DNA of 64,000 nucleotides. It comes from Coix lacryma-jobi var. lacryma-jobi. Its lineage: Eukaryota; Streptophyta; Magnoliopsida; Poales; Poaceae. Positions 22,841 to 35,692 of this stretch are shown in pieces. The position numbers and the translations under genes are program-made. Positions within the stretch are counted from its first letter, which is position 1; every line of letters starts with the position of its first letter. The notes below the pieces were generated by a model. It did not search any database. It was not told the DNA's origin and saw nothing but the letters and a program-made list of their open reading frames with translations. Where the stretch lies: positions 37,613,705 to 37,677,704 of the forward strand of contig CM019829.1 of the NCBI GenBank assembly GCA_009763385.1, given 5' to 3'.

Positions 22841-23271
22841 TAGATTAGCGGTACACATGGGCAGATACAGAGGGTATTCCCTGTATTCTCAGGAATACCC
22901 AACTATTTTTGTACACTTATATATATATATATATATATGTGTATATACTTGTATATGTATACGTATAATGTTATATTTTGTAGTATTTTCACTTATTTCA
23001 GTCCGAAACCGTAAAAATTAGTTCTTTCAGTCTGGCTCTGTCATATTTTATAGTATCTTTACTCATTGTAGTTTAAAAACAATTAATTTTTTTTATTGAT
23101 GTGTAAGTAGGAATACCCAAATTTGAAATTCTAGCTCCGCCACTAGTGGTACAATAATGATATTTTATTGGAACATGCAAATAAGCGCTCCATTTGTTTA
23201 TTTTCATACCTTTCGTTAATGCCAACAAACCGTGTAATAACTCTAAAGTGCCTGGAGCATGCGTTAGATGT
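22841..23271. other. AT-rich spacer with dinucleotide run
   Basis: Contains an (AT)n run at about 22919-22938 and no recognisable gene. It abuts the left LTR of Copia B at 23272. Confidence 0.5.
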
Positions 23272-23477
23272 TGTTAAATGGTTTTGGTAATGACCGACCT
23301 CTTGTATTGATGATTGTGTACAGAATATATACAAGTGGCAGTTACTTGTGTCAGAGACACAAAAACACCAACCGATGCCTTATCCCTTCGAAAGGGCCTG
23401 TGCGGTTACAGAGGCTAATTACGGGTTTACACTTAATTGATCATCTAATAATTAATTATCCCTAATTAATCTCAACA
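23272..23477 (-). repeat. Copia B 3' LTR
   Basis: 206 bp, ends TGTTAAATGG...CTCAACA on the plus strand (TGTTGAG...TTTAACA in element orientation). It matches 40481-40698 except for a handful of substitutions and a 12-bp difference near the GCTAATTA segment. Confidence 0.9.
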
Positions 23478-23882
23478 CTCCCCCTTGATCAATTTGATTT
23501 TACGTAGGCACTGTTTCTTGTTCATCAATGAAAGTCTTGAAGCTTTGGAGAACCCTGTGGCAAAAACCAAAGTATATCGATATACCATGCAAAACTCCTT
23601 AAAAACCCAGTGGGAAAAATAAAGAGAAACATCATGATATATTTGAATCCAAATGTTAATAGACCCTTTAGTTGATCCTAAAGACTTGGTCTAAAATAAT
23701 TTTGATCAGAGATCAATATGTCATATATTATCCTTGAAAAACCTTTATAAGGAAAAATAGATAATATGGCACGTTACTATGTGTTATTATTACCCCATTA
23801 AAAACTTTATGTGAAAAAACTCAAATAGAGTAAAACTCATATAAAGGAAAAGAGTATAATGTAATGATGAAGTAGGTTATAT

Positions 23883-26800
23883 CTAGAGAGATTCTCCCCT
23901 TGATTCCTGCAAATCTTTAAGTCTTCTCATACCAATACCTTCAACACATTTTCGGAATGCGGAGTATGGTAGAGATTTTGTGAATAAATCCGCAAGATTA
24001 TCACAAGATTAAATTTGCAAGATTTCTATCTCTCCATTCTTTTGGAGTTCGTGGGGGTAAAATAACTTGGGAATAATATGCTTTGTCATATTACTCTTAA
24101 TATAACCTGATTCCATCTGAGTAACACATGCCGAATTATCCTCAAAGATAATTGTCGGTGTCTCAACTGCACCAATACCACATGACTTAAATATGTGGTG
24201 TATTACTCTACGAAGCCAAACGCATTCGCGTGAAGCTTCATATAAAGCAATAATTTCTGAGTGATTGGTGGAGGTGGACGTTAGTGTCTGCTTTGAAGAC
24301 TTCCAAGATATCGCTGTGCCACCTTGCAGGAAAACAAAGCCTGTTTGTGATCTGCCATTGTGGGGATCTGATAGATAACCAGCGTTTGTATATCCTAACA
24401 GAATCGGATCTTGATTTCTGCTATAGAACAATCCAAGATCTCTTGTGCCATTGAGATACCTCAGAACTGTTTTAACTCCAACCCAATGACGTTTAGTAGG
24501 AGCAGCACTATGTTTTGCTAGTAAATTAACTGCGAATGCAATATCCGGTCGGGTGTTATTTGCAAGATACATTAGTGCTCCAATGGCACTGAGATATGGG
24601 ACATGTGGTCCTAATATCTCTTCTTCCTTTTCCCGAGGTCTAAAAGGATCCTTTTTCACATCTAAGGATCTTACTACCATCTGGGTTTTTGTTGGATATG
24701 ATTTGTCCATATTGAATTTCTCCAATACTTTCTGGACATAGGCAGCTTGGTATATGAATATACCAGAAGGTAAATGCTCAAGTTGTAAACCCAAGCAAAA
24801 TTTGGTTTGACCCAAATCCTTCATTTCAAACTCCATCTGTAAATGATGACGTGCTTCATTAATATTAGGTCCATTGCCAATGATATTGAGATCATCAACG
24901 TAGACTGATATGATACAGAATCCTGTTGATGATTTCTTAATGAAGACACATGGACAGTCATCATTATTTGCGTATCCCTTCAATTTAAGGAATTCACTTA
25001 ACCGATTGTACCACATTCGGCCTGACTATTTTAAGCCATATAATGACTTCTGCAACTTGACGCAATACATGTTGTGATTTGCCTTAGGATTCGGTATGCT
25101 GATTCCATCGAGAACCTTCATGTATATATCCGAATCTAATGACCCATATAAGTATGCGGTCACTACGTCCATCAACTGCATAGATAGACGATTTTGTACT
25201 GCCAATGCTATTAAGTATCGGAACGTCATTCCGCTCATTACTGGAGAGTAAGTTTTGTTGAAATCAACGCCAGGTCTTTGCGTAAAACCTTGTGCCACTG
25301 GCCTTGCTTTATATCTCACCACTTCATTGTTTTCGTTTCTTTTACGGACGAAAACTCATTTGTATCCTACAGGAAGGATACCGGGAGGTGTTGGCATTAC
25401 AGCCAAAAACACTTCCCTTTTATAAAGCGAGACAATCTCTGTTTCAATTCCTACTTTCCAACTATCCCAGTCTGAGCGTTTCTTGCACTCAGTCATAGAC
25501 TTAGGATCTGAATCAGTTTGAAGGATATTCGCAATTTCTTCAGAGAAATATATGTCGACTATAATGGACTTACGATCATAAGATTCTCCAGTCTCTATAA
25601 AATTTATAGCGATTTCTTCTACCCTTAAAGGTTCATCATGACTTCCCGAAACAATGAATCTTGGGTCTTCCGATATTCCAGCCTCAATGTTTATGCGCAT
25701 AACTGAGCTAGATTGTGGATCACTACTGTCCACAAGACATTGTATGTCCTCTAGGTGTCTTTCAACCAAAGGTTGAGTTGCATTTCCAGTCTTCTTTTGC
25801 TTTCCAGCAATCACATCTTGCCTCTTGGAAGTGCTTCTCCCCTCCTTTTGCCAACAGGGGGTTGAGTGGTTTTATTAGGTACCTCCACTCTTTCAGGCAC
25901 ATTCCTTGCAGGATGGAGAGACTTTGTGACACCTTTATAATCAGAGAAAGCGTCTGGCAGATTATTTGCAATATTTTACAAATCAATAATTCTTTGGACT
26001 TGTAGTTCAGTTTCTATAGTACGTGGATCAGAAAATGAGATGTCTTTTGCATCCCAATCAATTTCATGGCAATCTTTTTGGTACATTTCTCCCCCTAATG
26101 CCGGAAAATGATCCTCATTGAAAATACAATCAGCGAACCGGGCTGGAAATAGATCCCCTGTTAGAGGTTCTAAATACTTAATGATCGACGGAGATGAATA
26201 TCCGATATAGATCCCCAGTTTCCTGTGAGGGCCCATCGATGTTCGCTGAGGTGGTGAGATGGGTACATATACAGCGCACCCAAATTTACGCAAATGGGAA
26301 ATACTCGGAGGATTCCCACGTACTAACTGCAATGGGGAGGTTTCGTGATATGCAGTTGGTCGTAGTTGGATTAGATCAGCAGCGTGCAGGACTGCGTGAC
26401 CCCAACACGACGTAGGCAATTTGTAATTCATCAATATAGGTATTGCAATGAGCTTGATTCGTTTAATCAACGATTCAGCCAAACCATTTTGAGTATGTAC
26501 ATATGGAACAGAATGCTGAACCTAAATTCCAAGAGCCATGCAATAATCATTAAAAGCACGGGATGAGAATTCAGCAGCGTTGTCCATTCGGATTGACTGA
26601 ATCCGATGTTCAGGATAATGTGCCTTCAACTTGATAAGTTGGGCCATTATTTTGGCAAAAGCATGGTTGCGTGTCGATAAAAGACACACATGAGACCATC
26701 TTGTCGATGCGTCTATTAAAATCATGAAATACCTGAACGGCCCCGATAATGGTTGAATCGGACCACAAATATCCCCTTGAATTCTTTCAAGGAATTTGAG

Positions 26801-27436
26801 TGGTTCAGCTCTAATTTTAAGATGTGATGGTCTTAAAATTAATTTTCCCGTAGCACAAGCAGTTCAACAAAAATCTTTATTTTGGGGAAATTTGGCGTTA
26901 TCCATATCATGACCTATGGAATTGCCGATAATTTTCCTCATCATCCCTATTCCAGGATACCCAAGTCGATCATGCCAGTTACGGAATGTATCGACGTCTC
27001 GGAAAATTATTTTATAAGCAACATGTTCTACCGGTTTAATGTATGTAAAGTACAATCCATATTGGAGTGAAGAAATCTTTTCGCAAATGCGTTTGCCAAA
27101 TCCAGTAAGTTTGGTAAAGAGAAGATATTCCTCTTTATTTTCTTCATGTGTCTCTACATGAAAACCATTCTTATGGACGTCTCTAAAACTTAGAAGGGTA
27201 CGAGTCGATTCAGGATACAACAAGACATCCTCTATCGTAATTTGTGTACCCATTGGCAGAGTAATAGTGGCTCGTCCTGAACCAACTATTAATGCATCAT
27301 GACCAGCAATAGTCAAAATATTTCCTTCTCTTTTCTTAAGAGTCTGAAAATATTTAATCTCTCTAAGTATAGAGTTTGTGGCACCAGAGTCCAGAATGCA
27401 TAATTCTTCCTCCATTGGATTGAGTTCAACATACAT
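23883..27436 (-). pseudogene. Copia B pol (protease, integrase, RT, RNase H)
   Basis: Starting at 27436: aspartic protease with CILDSGATNSI; integrase zinc region WHDRLGYPGIGMM, where the expected second His is Tyr; integrase core DASTRWSHV and RMDNAAEFSSRAF; RT with VRYKARPVAQGFTQRPGVDF and YVDDLNIIG; RNase H with LGYTNAGYLSDPHNGRSQTG and TNHSEIIALYEA. Stops in frame: TGA 26864-26866, TAG 26522-26524, TAA 25976-25978, TGA 25356-25358, TAG 25026-25028, TAA 24009-24011. A frameshift lies near 25820. Homology continues past the last stop (DNLADLFTKSL) to a likely native TAG at 23883-23885. Confidence 0.85.
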
Positions 27437-27670
27437 CTATATGTAAAGTAAATGTAAATAAATACGAACATATAGAATTATACATACGATATATTGAATA
27501 TCAAATATATGAGTAAGATATTACAATATTTCGAGATTTGTACAAGCATATAATAACAATATACAAATCTCAAGCACACTAATTTAAAACAACCCAAACA
27601 ACTATAGTTTGTAAAACTTAGATTATTACAACATATATTTATATAGATATCAAGTCTGAAACCGAGATTA
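27437..27670 (-). other. Gag-pol spacer of Copia B, possible intron
   Basis: AT-rich, noncoding on the element strand. It separates the native gag stop (27671-27673) from the pol start. Immediately before the pol ATG the element strand reads TTACTTTACATATAG, a plausible 3' splice site. A donor is less clear. Confidence 0.35.
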
Positions 27671-27730
27671 TTATAAATCTCCAAACATGTCACCAGAACC
27701 AAAATCTAGGAGCATGTTGTCTGTTGACGG
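27671..27730 (-). pseudogene. Copia B gag, C-terminal piece
   Basis: The last codons of gag, left on this side of the Copia A insertion. They include MLLDFGSGDMFGDL and a TAA at 27671-27673. The frame agrees with the gag piece at 37276-38239 once the insertion and one GACGG duplication are discounted. Confidence 0.7.
27726..27730. repeat. Copia A target-site duplication, left copy (GACGG)
   Basis: GACGG directly precedes the TG of the 5' LTR and is repeated at 37276-37280 directly after the CA of the 3' LTR. Confidence 0.9.
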
Positions 27731-27968
27731 TGTTAGAATTTTAGATGGGCTTGGCCCAATAATAAATTCTGAAATTCCTAAATAAATCTCAAAGCTCATT
27801 CATGTGTGCAAAGATGGGAAGTGAAACTCTTTAGTCCCACCTTGCTAGTGGAAGAGGAGGAGGACTTGCTTAAATATGGAAGTCCTCTCCACTTCCTCAA
27901 GTCTAGTGTGAGAAGGAGAAAGAGAAGTCCACACGCGCGCGCTCGCTTGCCTCGCCTCGCCGGGCCGG

Positions 27969-28010
27969 GCGTGGCGTGGCGTGGCGTGGCGTGGCGTGGC
28001 GTGGCGTGGC
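27969..28010 (+). repeat. (GTGGC)n pentanucleotide run
   Basis: About eight copies of GTGGC in the 5' LTR. At the same place the 3' LTR has GGGGCGTGGCGAC followed by about 50 bp of unique sequence. Confidence 0.85.
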
Positions 28011-28674
28011 CTTGCGGGAGCGCGGTCTCCTTTTGCAGTTTTAGTTTTTTGGTTTCTTGGCCTTCAAGTTGCAGAGTCCTAAATGGTTACGACTTAAGAG
28101 TCCTAAACCGATTTAGATCTTGATCGCGACACGAGGTCGGTTCAACAGGGCTATATAAGCAACCTATTGGCCACGCCAAAACGCATCTCAACACCTCTCG
28201 AGTTAGGGATTGCCTCATATCGCTTTTGCGCTGCCGTCTAGTCGTCTCCAGTCCGTTCGCTTGCGTGCACCAGCGACTGGGCGAGCAGGTCTCCGGAACC
28301 CTCGTCTTTGCGATCCTGCACCGGGAGAAGGCGAATAAGGTTTTTGGGAAGCGCTCGTCGCGCGACTGCTCTCGTCTTCAACAACGGGTCGTCTACCGTC
28401 CAAGTCAGGTGGTGCTACGTCCAGGCGTATTCGTCGTCAACTGCTCCAAGCTATTCCTCTAGTGCTCATCAACGATCAGCCAGCACCGACTCCACCACCA
28501 TCTTCTCCAGCAAACGAAAGGTACGCCGCTCGTGATCTAATGTCTATGCTTATATTAGATCTTATGTCTTTGTTCTTACTTTTTAATCTATCTGGTGTAC
28601 GAGCTATGCTTACACCTGTTATCATGTTTGAGATCTTGTTATGCCTGTTTTATTATGCAAGTAAACAATACAAT

Positions 28675-31600
28675 TGTAACACCCTAAAAATTTCTCCAAA
28701 ACAAAATAGGTGAAAATGATTTGATTATGATTTTTGTGAAGCATTTAACCTAGGGGTTAAATAATTTTTGTTGAATTAAAATAATAGTGGCAACACGTTT
28801 ATGCATTCATGCTGGTGCATCATATTTATTTGAGTGACTGGTATTTGCCAAATTTTGGGTTTGAATTCAAACTTCATTTGAAAAGGCTTTGAAATGTGCT
28901 GAAAATAAAAAGGGAAAGAGCTTTTATTCTTTTCTTCCCCTCTCCTTGCTTCCGGCCCAAGCGGCCTGGCGGCCCAAGCCCGCCGGCGCCTCCCTCCCTT
29001 CTCTCCTTTCCCGTTGGGCCGTCTCCCCCTTCCCTTCCCTTCGCCGCTGCGGCCCAGCAGGCCGGCCCGCTCGCGTCTGCGCTCGCTAAGCACCCGCCGC
29101 CGCGCCTTCCCTCCCTCTCTCTCTGACTCCCTGTCCCCACCCGTCAGCACCTCCCCTCTCTTTCGCCCGCTCGCATCGCAGAGCCGCAACCGCCGCTGCC
29201 GCCTCGCGTCCGGGTCTTGCGCGAGTCGTGCAAGCCCGCGCCCACGCCCTCGCCTCCTCCTCGTGCATATAGCGCGTGCGCTCGCCCCGCTCTCCCCTTT
29301 TCCCTCAGTTCGTTCCCGTTGCGCACGCATCTGAGCACCCGAGCGCCAGCCGAGCTTCCCCGCCGCCATTGCCGCCGCCCGCCGCAGTCGATCCGTCGAT
29401 TCGGCGCCGCTCCGGCCATTCACGACCTTCCCCGAGCTCCGCCGCGTCGCAGTAAAGTTGCCGCACCCCCTCCTTCCTTTTCTTTCGCTTGGTTTAGCCC
29501 TAACCGCCGCCGTTGTCCGCGCAGTCCGCCGCCGACCGCCGTTCGTCGCGGACCGCCTCCCCCGAGCCATCTCCTCCACTCCGTTCCGTCTCGGTGAGAT
29601 CCCCTTGCCTCCCTCTAACTCGTCGACCTCTTGGTTCGCCCGGAGGTGCCCCCTGCGCCCGAGCCCGCGAGCTCCCGTGGCTCGGCCATGTCGTGAGCGC
29701 GCCCAGTGCGCGACGTCGCGGCTGGAGCCTGGCCACGGCGCGCCGTCGGCCCGCCCGCGCGCTCGCACCCCCCCGCGTCTGATCTGTGCCGTCCAGCTCT
29801 GATCCGGCGGCTCAGATCGGCTGATACCTCTTCGCCGTGCCACTTTGCTAAAGAAACCCCGGAGAAATCGAGGATCAACCCGCACTCCTTTTGCACTGTT
29901 CGCTGTGCCTTTGCAAATTCCCGACCAGGCCCCTGTGTTCGTTCCGATTTGAGGCACAGTCCAGCCGGTCGTCAGTTTAATTTAAAATTCAGTTTAAATT
30001 CCGTTTTAAATTCAAATTGATTTCAGACTATTTACAGAATTGCCACTACATTAAAATGCTTATAAAATCCACGTTTTAGCTCCGTTTTGACCCGTTCAAG
30101 TTGCGTTAGGTTCGTAATTTAGTTTCCTACCTGTTTATGCCTCTGCTAGTCAGCTTAGATCTGTTTAGTTTCAGAGTTTATGTTAATCTTGTTTAGGGCT
30201 CTAGAAACACCGTTTCGGCCGTATCTTTCGCATAGTAACTCCGTTTTCGGTGAACCAAAACTTGTTGTGATCGTAGAAATGCGTACTTCAGTTTTATCAA
30301 AGATTTATTTCTGTTTATTACTGTTTGGTGTACTGTTCTAATGATAGCAATGTTTGCATTGTGTATGTATGCGCCTAGAATGCGTGGTGATGTTTTGTGT
30401 TCGAGTAGACGGTGAGTCGGTGTGGTACGACCAGGAACCTTCTTTCGACAACCAGCAAGAGGACCAGTATTTCAACAACCAAGGCAAGTTAGCATGGGAT
30501 CTCCTTGTTACCTATTTCACTTTACCATTAAATTACTCATTTATGCATGTGTCCAATTGAGCAACCTTAGAGACCCACTTAGCTTTGTTATCTGTGATGT
30601 TCTTGATTCCGTGGGATCTTTGCATATGGGTAGAATGCTAGTGCTAACTGACTTACAACTGATCCAGTCCAATGATGAATCTGTTCTCATGATGATATGT
30701 TGTTAAACGGTTAATAAGACTTGCTGTTAGCAAAAGCTGGGATTGACAGTGCTACCATGAGTGCCATATGGCTCTGGTTTTAGCTCAGTACACTGGACCT
30801 TTTCTAACTTGTTAGCGGTGACTCGAAAGGGCGCAAAAGGGGCTTGCTACTTTGGGTGTAGGGCTGCTCCTGTTCCTATGTGTATAGCTGCGATGGCCTT
30901 GTGCCATAGGAAAGGGGGGTTACTACATCTGCCTGCCAAGGAAACCTAGTGGCCCTAACATGTTAGACGAACCAATGAAAGGCTTCATAGTGTGCCCTGC
31001 CGATCTACCTTGGAAGTGGATCAAGAGGTTGGCCGCCTCGGGCACAAGGGTAACACGGCTTGTGGGTAAAGATGCACCACCTCTGCAGAGTGTAAAACTG
31101 TTATAACAGCCGTGCTCACGGTCACGAGCGGCCCGGAAAACTAGCAGAACTATGTTACTTCACAACTGTTACTCTATGTTGATGATACCTTATGATGTCT
31201 TAATTATCTTTGTTGGACAAATGGATCATGGGTTAAGGGTTAAGCACCATATTCGTTTACCTTAATGCTAAAACTTTGCCAACTTAAAAGCTAACTGCAG
31301 TCAGACAGTGTCAGCCTTTTGAGCCTCATGAACCCTGTGTTAGCTTGCTAAGTACAAGAAGTACTTACGCTTGTTGTTTTTCTTCTTTTTGGGCAAAATC
31401 CCGGATGGGTAACAGATGAAGGTGCAGTTGGCGACTTCCCAGAGGACTTCTAGGCTAGCTGTGTCCCCCAGTCAGCGTTTCCCTGTGGAGTTGTTTTTTT
31501 AGCAGTTCAGTTATCTTTTGTTTCGCTTGATGTAAGACATGTGATGGTACTATCGTTATGTAATAAACAATGTGATGATGCCACCTTTTTGTAATTTGTC

Positions 31601-31678
31601 TAACTTATGTGTGTGATTGTTTCCTAGGCACACATGAGTATTCCGCTTCGATTTTATCCTTAAAATTAGGGTGTGACA
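28675..31678 (+). mobile_element. Solo-LTR-like element (3.0 kb) inside Copia A LTR
   Basis: It starts TGTAACACCCTAAA and ends TTAGGGTGTGACA, with a perfect 5-bp duplication ACAAT on both sides (28670-28674 and 31679-31683). TG...CA ends and a 5-bp duplication indicate LTR-retrotransposon integration. There is no gag, pol, PBS or repeated end inside, so it is best read as a solo LTR, probably of a long-LTR gypsy family (Tekay/Del-like; inference). Inside, 28900-29830 is very GC-rich, and 30400-30500 and 31410-31450 hold exon-like GGTGAGTCGGTGTGGTACGA and ACTTCCCAGAGGACTTCTAG segments. The many open frames in the GC-rich part are composition effects. Confidence 0.85.
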
Positions 31679-31794
31679 ACAATCTGAGATATCTAGATCA
31701 TCAATTTATCATGATTTATATTCTGGTTTTAATCTGGAAATTGTCTATTCTTTTAACAATCCAAAAACCTTATAATAGGTTTCCAGAATTAACT

Positions 31795-34700
31795 ATGGCT
31801 AGTTTTGTCGATGCGCTGAAGCCAGAAAAATTTTCTGGAGAGCACTTTAAGAGATGGCAAGTTAAGGTCACCAATTGGTTGACGGCCATGAAAGTGTTCT
31901 GGGTGAGTGCTGGTATGCCCGAGGGAAATATCTCTGAAGATGATCAGAGAGCATTACAGGATGCCAACCAAATCTTTGTGGGAGTTGTGTAAAATGTCCT
32001 TGCTGATCATATCTTTGATACAATTCTGCACATTAAAGACGCAAAGACTTTGTGGGATCATCTGGCAGCTACCTTTGGTGCTTTAGATGCTGGCAAAGAG
32101 TTGTACATCATGGAGACTTTTTATGACTACAAGATTGTTGTGAACAAATCTATAGTCGAGCAAGCTAATGAGATACACCGTCTGGCAAAAGAGTTTGAAC
32201 TCCTTAACTGTGTTATACCCGATGAGTTTGTGGCTGGGTGCATTATTGCAAAGCTACCTTCCTCTTGGAGGAATTTCGCCACAAGCCTTAAACACAAGAG
32301 ACAGAAAATATCAGTTGAAAACCTGATAGCATCTCTTGATGTTGAGGAGAAGGCCCGGGCTAAAGATAACACTGACAAGGGGAACGAGGAAAGAGCTAGC
32401 GCCCTCTTTGTCCAGAAAAATCATGGCAAGTACAAAGGAAAGTCTAAGTCTTTCAATGCCAAAACTACTACTGCATTTAAGAAGAAGAAGAAGAGTAAAG
32501 CAGAGTTGTCGTGCTTCACTTGTGGAGAGCTTGGGCATTTTTCCAAAGAGTGTCCGGATCGAGCGGACCGCAAAGGGAAAAAGAAGAATGTCAACCTTGT
32601 GACTACTAGCGATGCTGATGACGGGTATGGTAATTTTCCTACTGTACTATCAGTATTTCAATCACCAAATTGGTGGGTTGATACAGGTGCTAATATTCAC
32701 GTGTGTGCTGATATCTCTCTGTTTTCTTCTTATCAGGGGCTTCAAGGTTCCTCCGTCCTAATGGGGAATGGATCACATGCTTCTGTTCATGGTGTTGGCA
32801 CGGTAGATCTGAAGTTTACTTCGGGGAAGATCGTGCAACTGAAGAACGTGCAGCATGTCCCTACTATACGCAAGAACCTTGTTAGCGTATCTCTTCTTTT
32901 GAGAGATGGTTTAAAGTAGTTTTAGAGTCCAATAAAGTAGTTATGTCTAAGCATGGACAATTTATTGGTAAAAGCTATGATTGCGGAGGCTTGTTCCGCC
33001 TATCTTTGGCAGATTTTTGTAATAAGTCAGTAAATCATATTTGTGGCACAATTAATGATAGTTCTAATATTTGGCATTCTCGTTTATGTCATGTGAACTT
33101 TGGTTTAATGTCACGTTTGTCTAGCCTGAGTTTAATTCTAGATTTCACTATTGCCAAAGGTTCTAAGTGCCATAGTTGTGTGCAATCAAAGCAACCTCGA
33201 AAGCCTCACAAGGCAGCGGAGGAGAGAAACTTGGCACCACTGGAACTCATACATTCTGATCTTTGTGAGATGAATGGTGTGTTGACAAAAGGTGGAAAGA
33301 GATATTTCATGACTTTAATTGATGATTCAACTAGATATTGTTATGTTTACTTGCTTAAAACTAAAGATGAAACACTAGACTACTTTAAAATCTATAAGGC
33401 TGAAGTTGAGAATCAACTAGAGAGAAAGATTAAACATCTAAGGTCAGATCGTGGTGGTGAGTATTTTCCTATGCTTTTTGATGAATTCTGTACGGAACAT
33501 GGTATTATTCATGAGAGGACAGTTCCCTATTCTCCTGAATCAAACGGGATTGCCGAGAGGAAAAACCGCACGTTGACTGACTTGGTGAACGCCATGTTAG
33601 ATACTGCTGGTCTTTCTAAGGCATGGTGGGGGGAGGCTTTATTGACTGCGATCATGTCCTGAATAGAGTTCCAAACAGAAATAAAAAGACAACTCCATAC
33701 GAGTATTGGGTTGGAAGGAAACCATCACTTACATACTTACGCACGTGGGGATGTTTGGCGAAAGTCAATGTTCCAATTTCTAAGAAGCGTAAGCTTGGAC
33801 CAAAGACTGTGGATTGCATCTTTCTAGGATATGCACATCATAGCATTGCCTATAGATTTTTAGTAGTAAAATCTGAAGTACCTGATATGCATGTGGATAC
33901 GATCTTTGAATCTCGTGATGCTACATTCTTTGAGAACATTTTTCCTATGAAAGATATGCGTAGCAATGCTAAGTTTTCCTCTGAATTAACTCCTGATTTT
34001 ACTACACCTATTGAGCCTCTGCTTAAGTCATTTGAACAACCACTTAATGAAGTTCTTGAGGAGGATGAGAATGAAATTCCTGTGAGGAACAAGAGACGAA
34101 GGATTGCAAAATCCTTTGGTGATGATTTCATTGTGTACCTTTTGGATGATACTCCTACTTCTATTACAGAAGCATATGCATCTCCAGATGCAGATGATTG
34201 GAAAGAAGTTGTTCGTAGTGAGAAGGACTCGATTCTTTCTAATGGTACGTGGGAGTTATCTGAGTTGCCTTTTGGTTGTAAACCTGTGGGTTGTAAGTGG
34301 GTGTTCAAGAAGAAGCTTAGACCTGATGGTACTATTGACAAGTACAAGGCTCGGCTTGTGGCTAAGGGTTATACTCAAAAAGAAGGCGAGGATTTCTTTG
34401 ATACTTATTCACCTGTTGCTAGATTAACCACTATTCGAGTATTACTTTCTCTGGCTGCCTCATATGGTTTTCTCATTCATCAAATGGATGTGAAGACAGC
34501 TTTTCTTAATGGAGAGTTGTATGAGGAGATCTATATGGATCAGCCTGATGGGTTTGTAGTAAAAGGTGAAGAACAAAAAGTGTGTAAGTTATTGAAATCT
34601 TTGTATGGCTTGAAACAAGCACCTAAACAATGGCATGAGAAGTTTGACACTACTTTAATTAGTGCAGGCTTTGCTGTTAATGAAGCTGATAGGTGTGTAT

Positions 34701-35692
34701 ATTATCGACATGGTGGGGGTCAATCTGTTATATTATGTTTATATGTTGATGATATTCTTATTTTTGGAACAAATATTAATGTTATTAATGAAGTCAAGTC
34801 TTTCCTATCAAAGAGCTTTGATATGAAAGATCTGGGTGAAGCTAATGTTATTTTGAACATTAAGCTGATTAAGGATGAGAGTGAGATTACTTTATTGCAA
34901 TCTCACTATGTTGAGAAGGTTTTGAGTCGCTTTGGCTTTATGGATAGTAAACCTTCTCCAACACCTTATGATCCTAGTGTGACTTTGAGAAAGAACAGAA
35001 AGATTGCTAGAGACCAACTGAGATACTCTCAGATTATTGTATCACTCATGTATCTAGCGAGCGCAACTAGACCAGATATCTCATTTACTGTGAGCAAGTT
35101 GAGTAGGTACATGTCCAACCCGGGTGATAATCATTGGCATGCACTTGAAAGAGTTTTGCGTTATCTCAAAGGTAGAATGAGTTTTGGAATTCACTATTCT
35201 GGGCACCTAGCTGTGCTAGAGGGATACAGTGATGCAAACTGGATTTCTGATATTGATCAGATCTACGCCACTAATGGGTATGTTTTTACCCTTGGACGTG
35301 GTGCAGTGTCATGGAGGTCTTGTAAACAGACTATTTTGACTAAATCAACCATGGAAGCTGAACTTGCTGCTTTGGATACAGCTTCTGCAGAGGTAGAGTG
35401 GCTGCGTGAGCTCTTGTCTGACTTACCGGTGGTTGAAAAACCAATACCGGCTATCCTTATGAACTGTGATAATCAAACTGTGATCACTAAAGTGAACAGT
35501 GCTAGGGATAATGCGAAGTCAACAAGACACGTTAAAAGACGTTTGAAGTCTGTCAGGAAGTTGAGAAACTCCAGAGTAATAGCTGTGACTTATGTACAAA
35601 CAGACAAAAACCTGGCAGATCCCTTTACAAAAGGGTTATCATGGAATGTGATAGAAATCGCATCAAGGGAGATGGGTATGAGACCCATATGA
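31795..35692 (+). pseudogene. Copia A gag-pol polyprotein, broken
   Basis: Gag starts MASFVDALKPEKFSGEHF at 31795 and continues to a CCHC knuckle (CFTCGELGHFSKEC, about 32510). Then come protease (WWVDTGANIHVC, about 32670), integrase HHCC (WHSRLCHVNF...CHSC) and core (HSDLCEMNG, DDSTRY, RSDRGGEYF), RT (KYKARLVAKGYTQKEGEDF, QMDVKTAFLNGEL, YVDDILIF near 34741) and RNase H (YSDANWISD, STMEAELAALD, LADPFTKGL). Lesions: TAA at 31990-31992, a frameshift near 32916-32925 (TAG at 32917-32919) and a frameshift near 33650. From 33623 to 35692 the RT/RNase H frame is fully open for 689 codons, so decay is slight. Confidence 0.9.

Larger units (their letters stand above)
27731..31758 (+). repeat. Copia A 5' LTR, split by an insertion
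   Basis: The LTR segments are 27731-28674 and 31684-31758; the 3,004-bp element 28675-31678 plus one ACAAT duplication lies between them. It contains a (GTGGC)n run at about 27969-28010 and a TATA box (GGGCTATATAAGC, about 28149-28161), neither present in the 3' LTR. Confidence 0.9.

Noticed and set aside
28776..29957. 393-codon minus-strand frame in GC-rich DNA
   Set aside because: Arg/Gly-rich low-complexity product in a block where many overlapping frames on both strands are open; it lies inside the solo-LTR-like element. Composition artefact.
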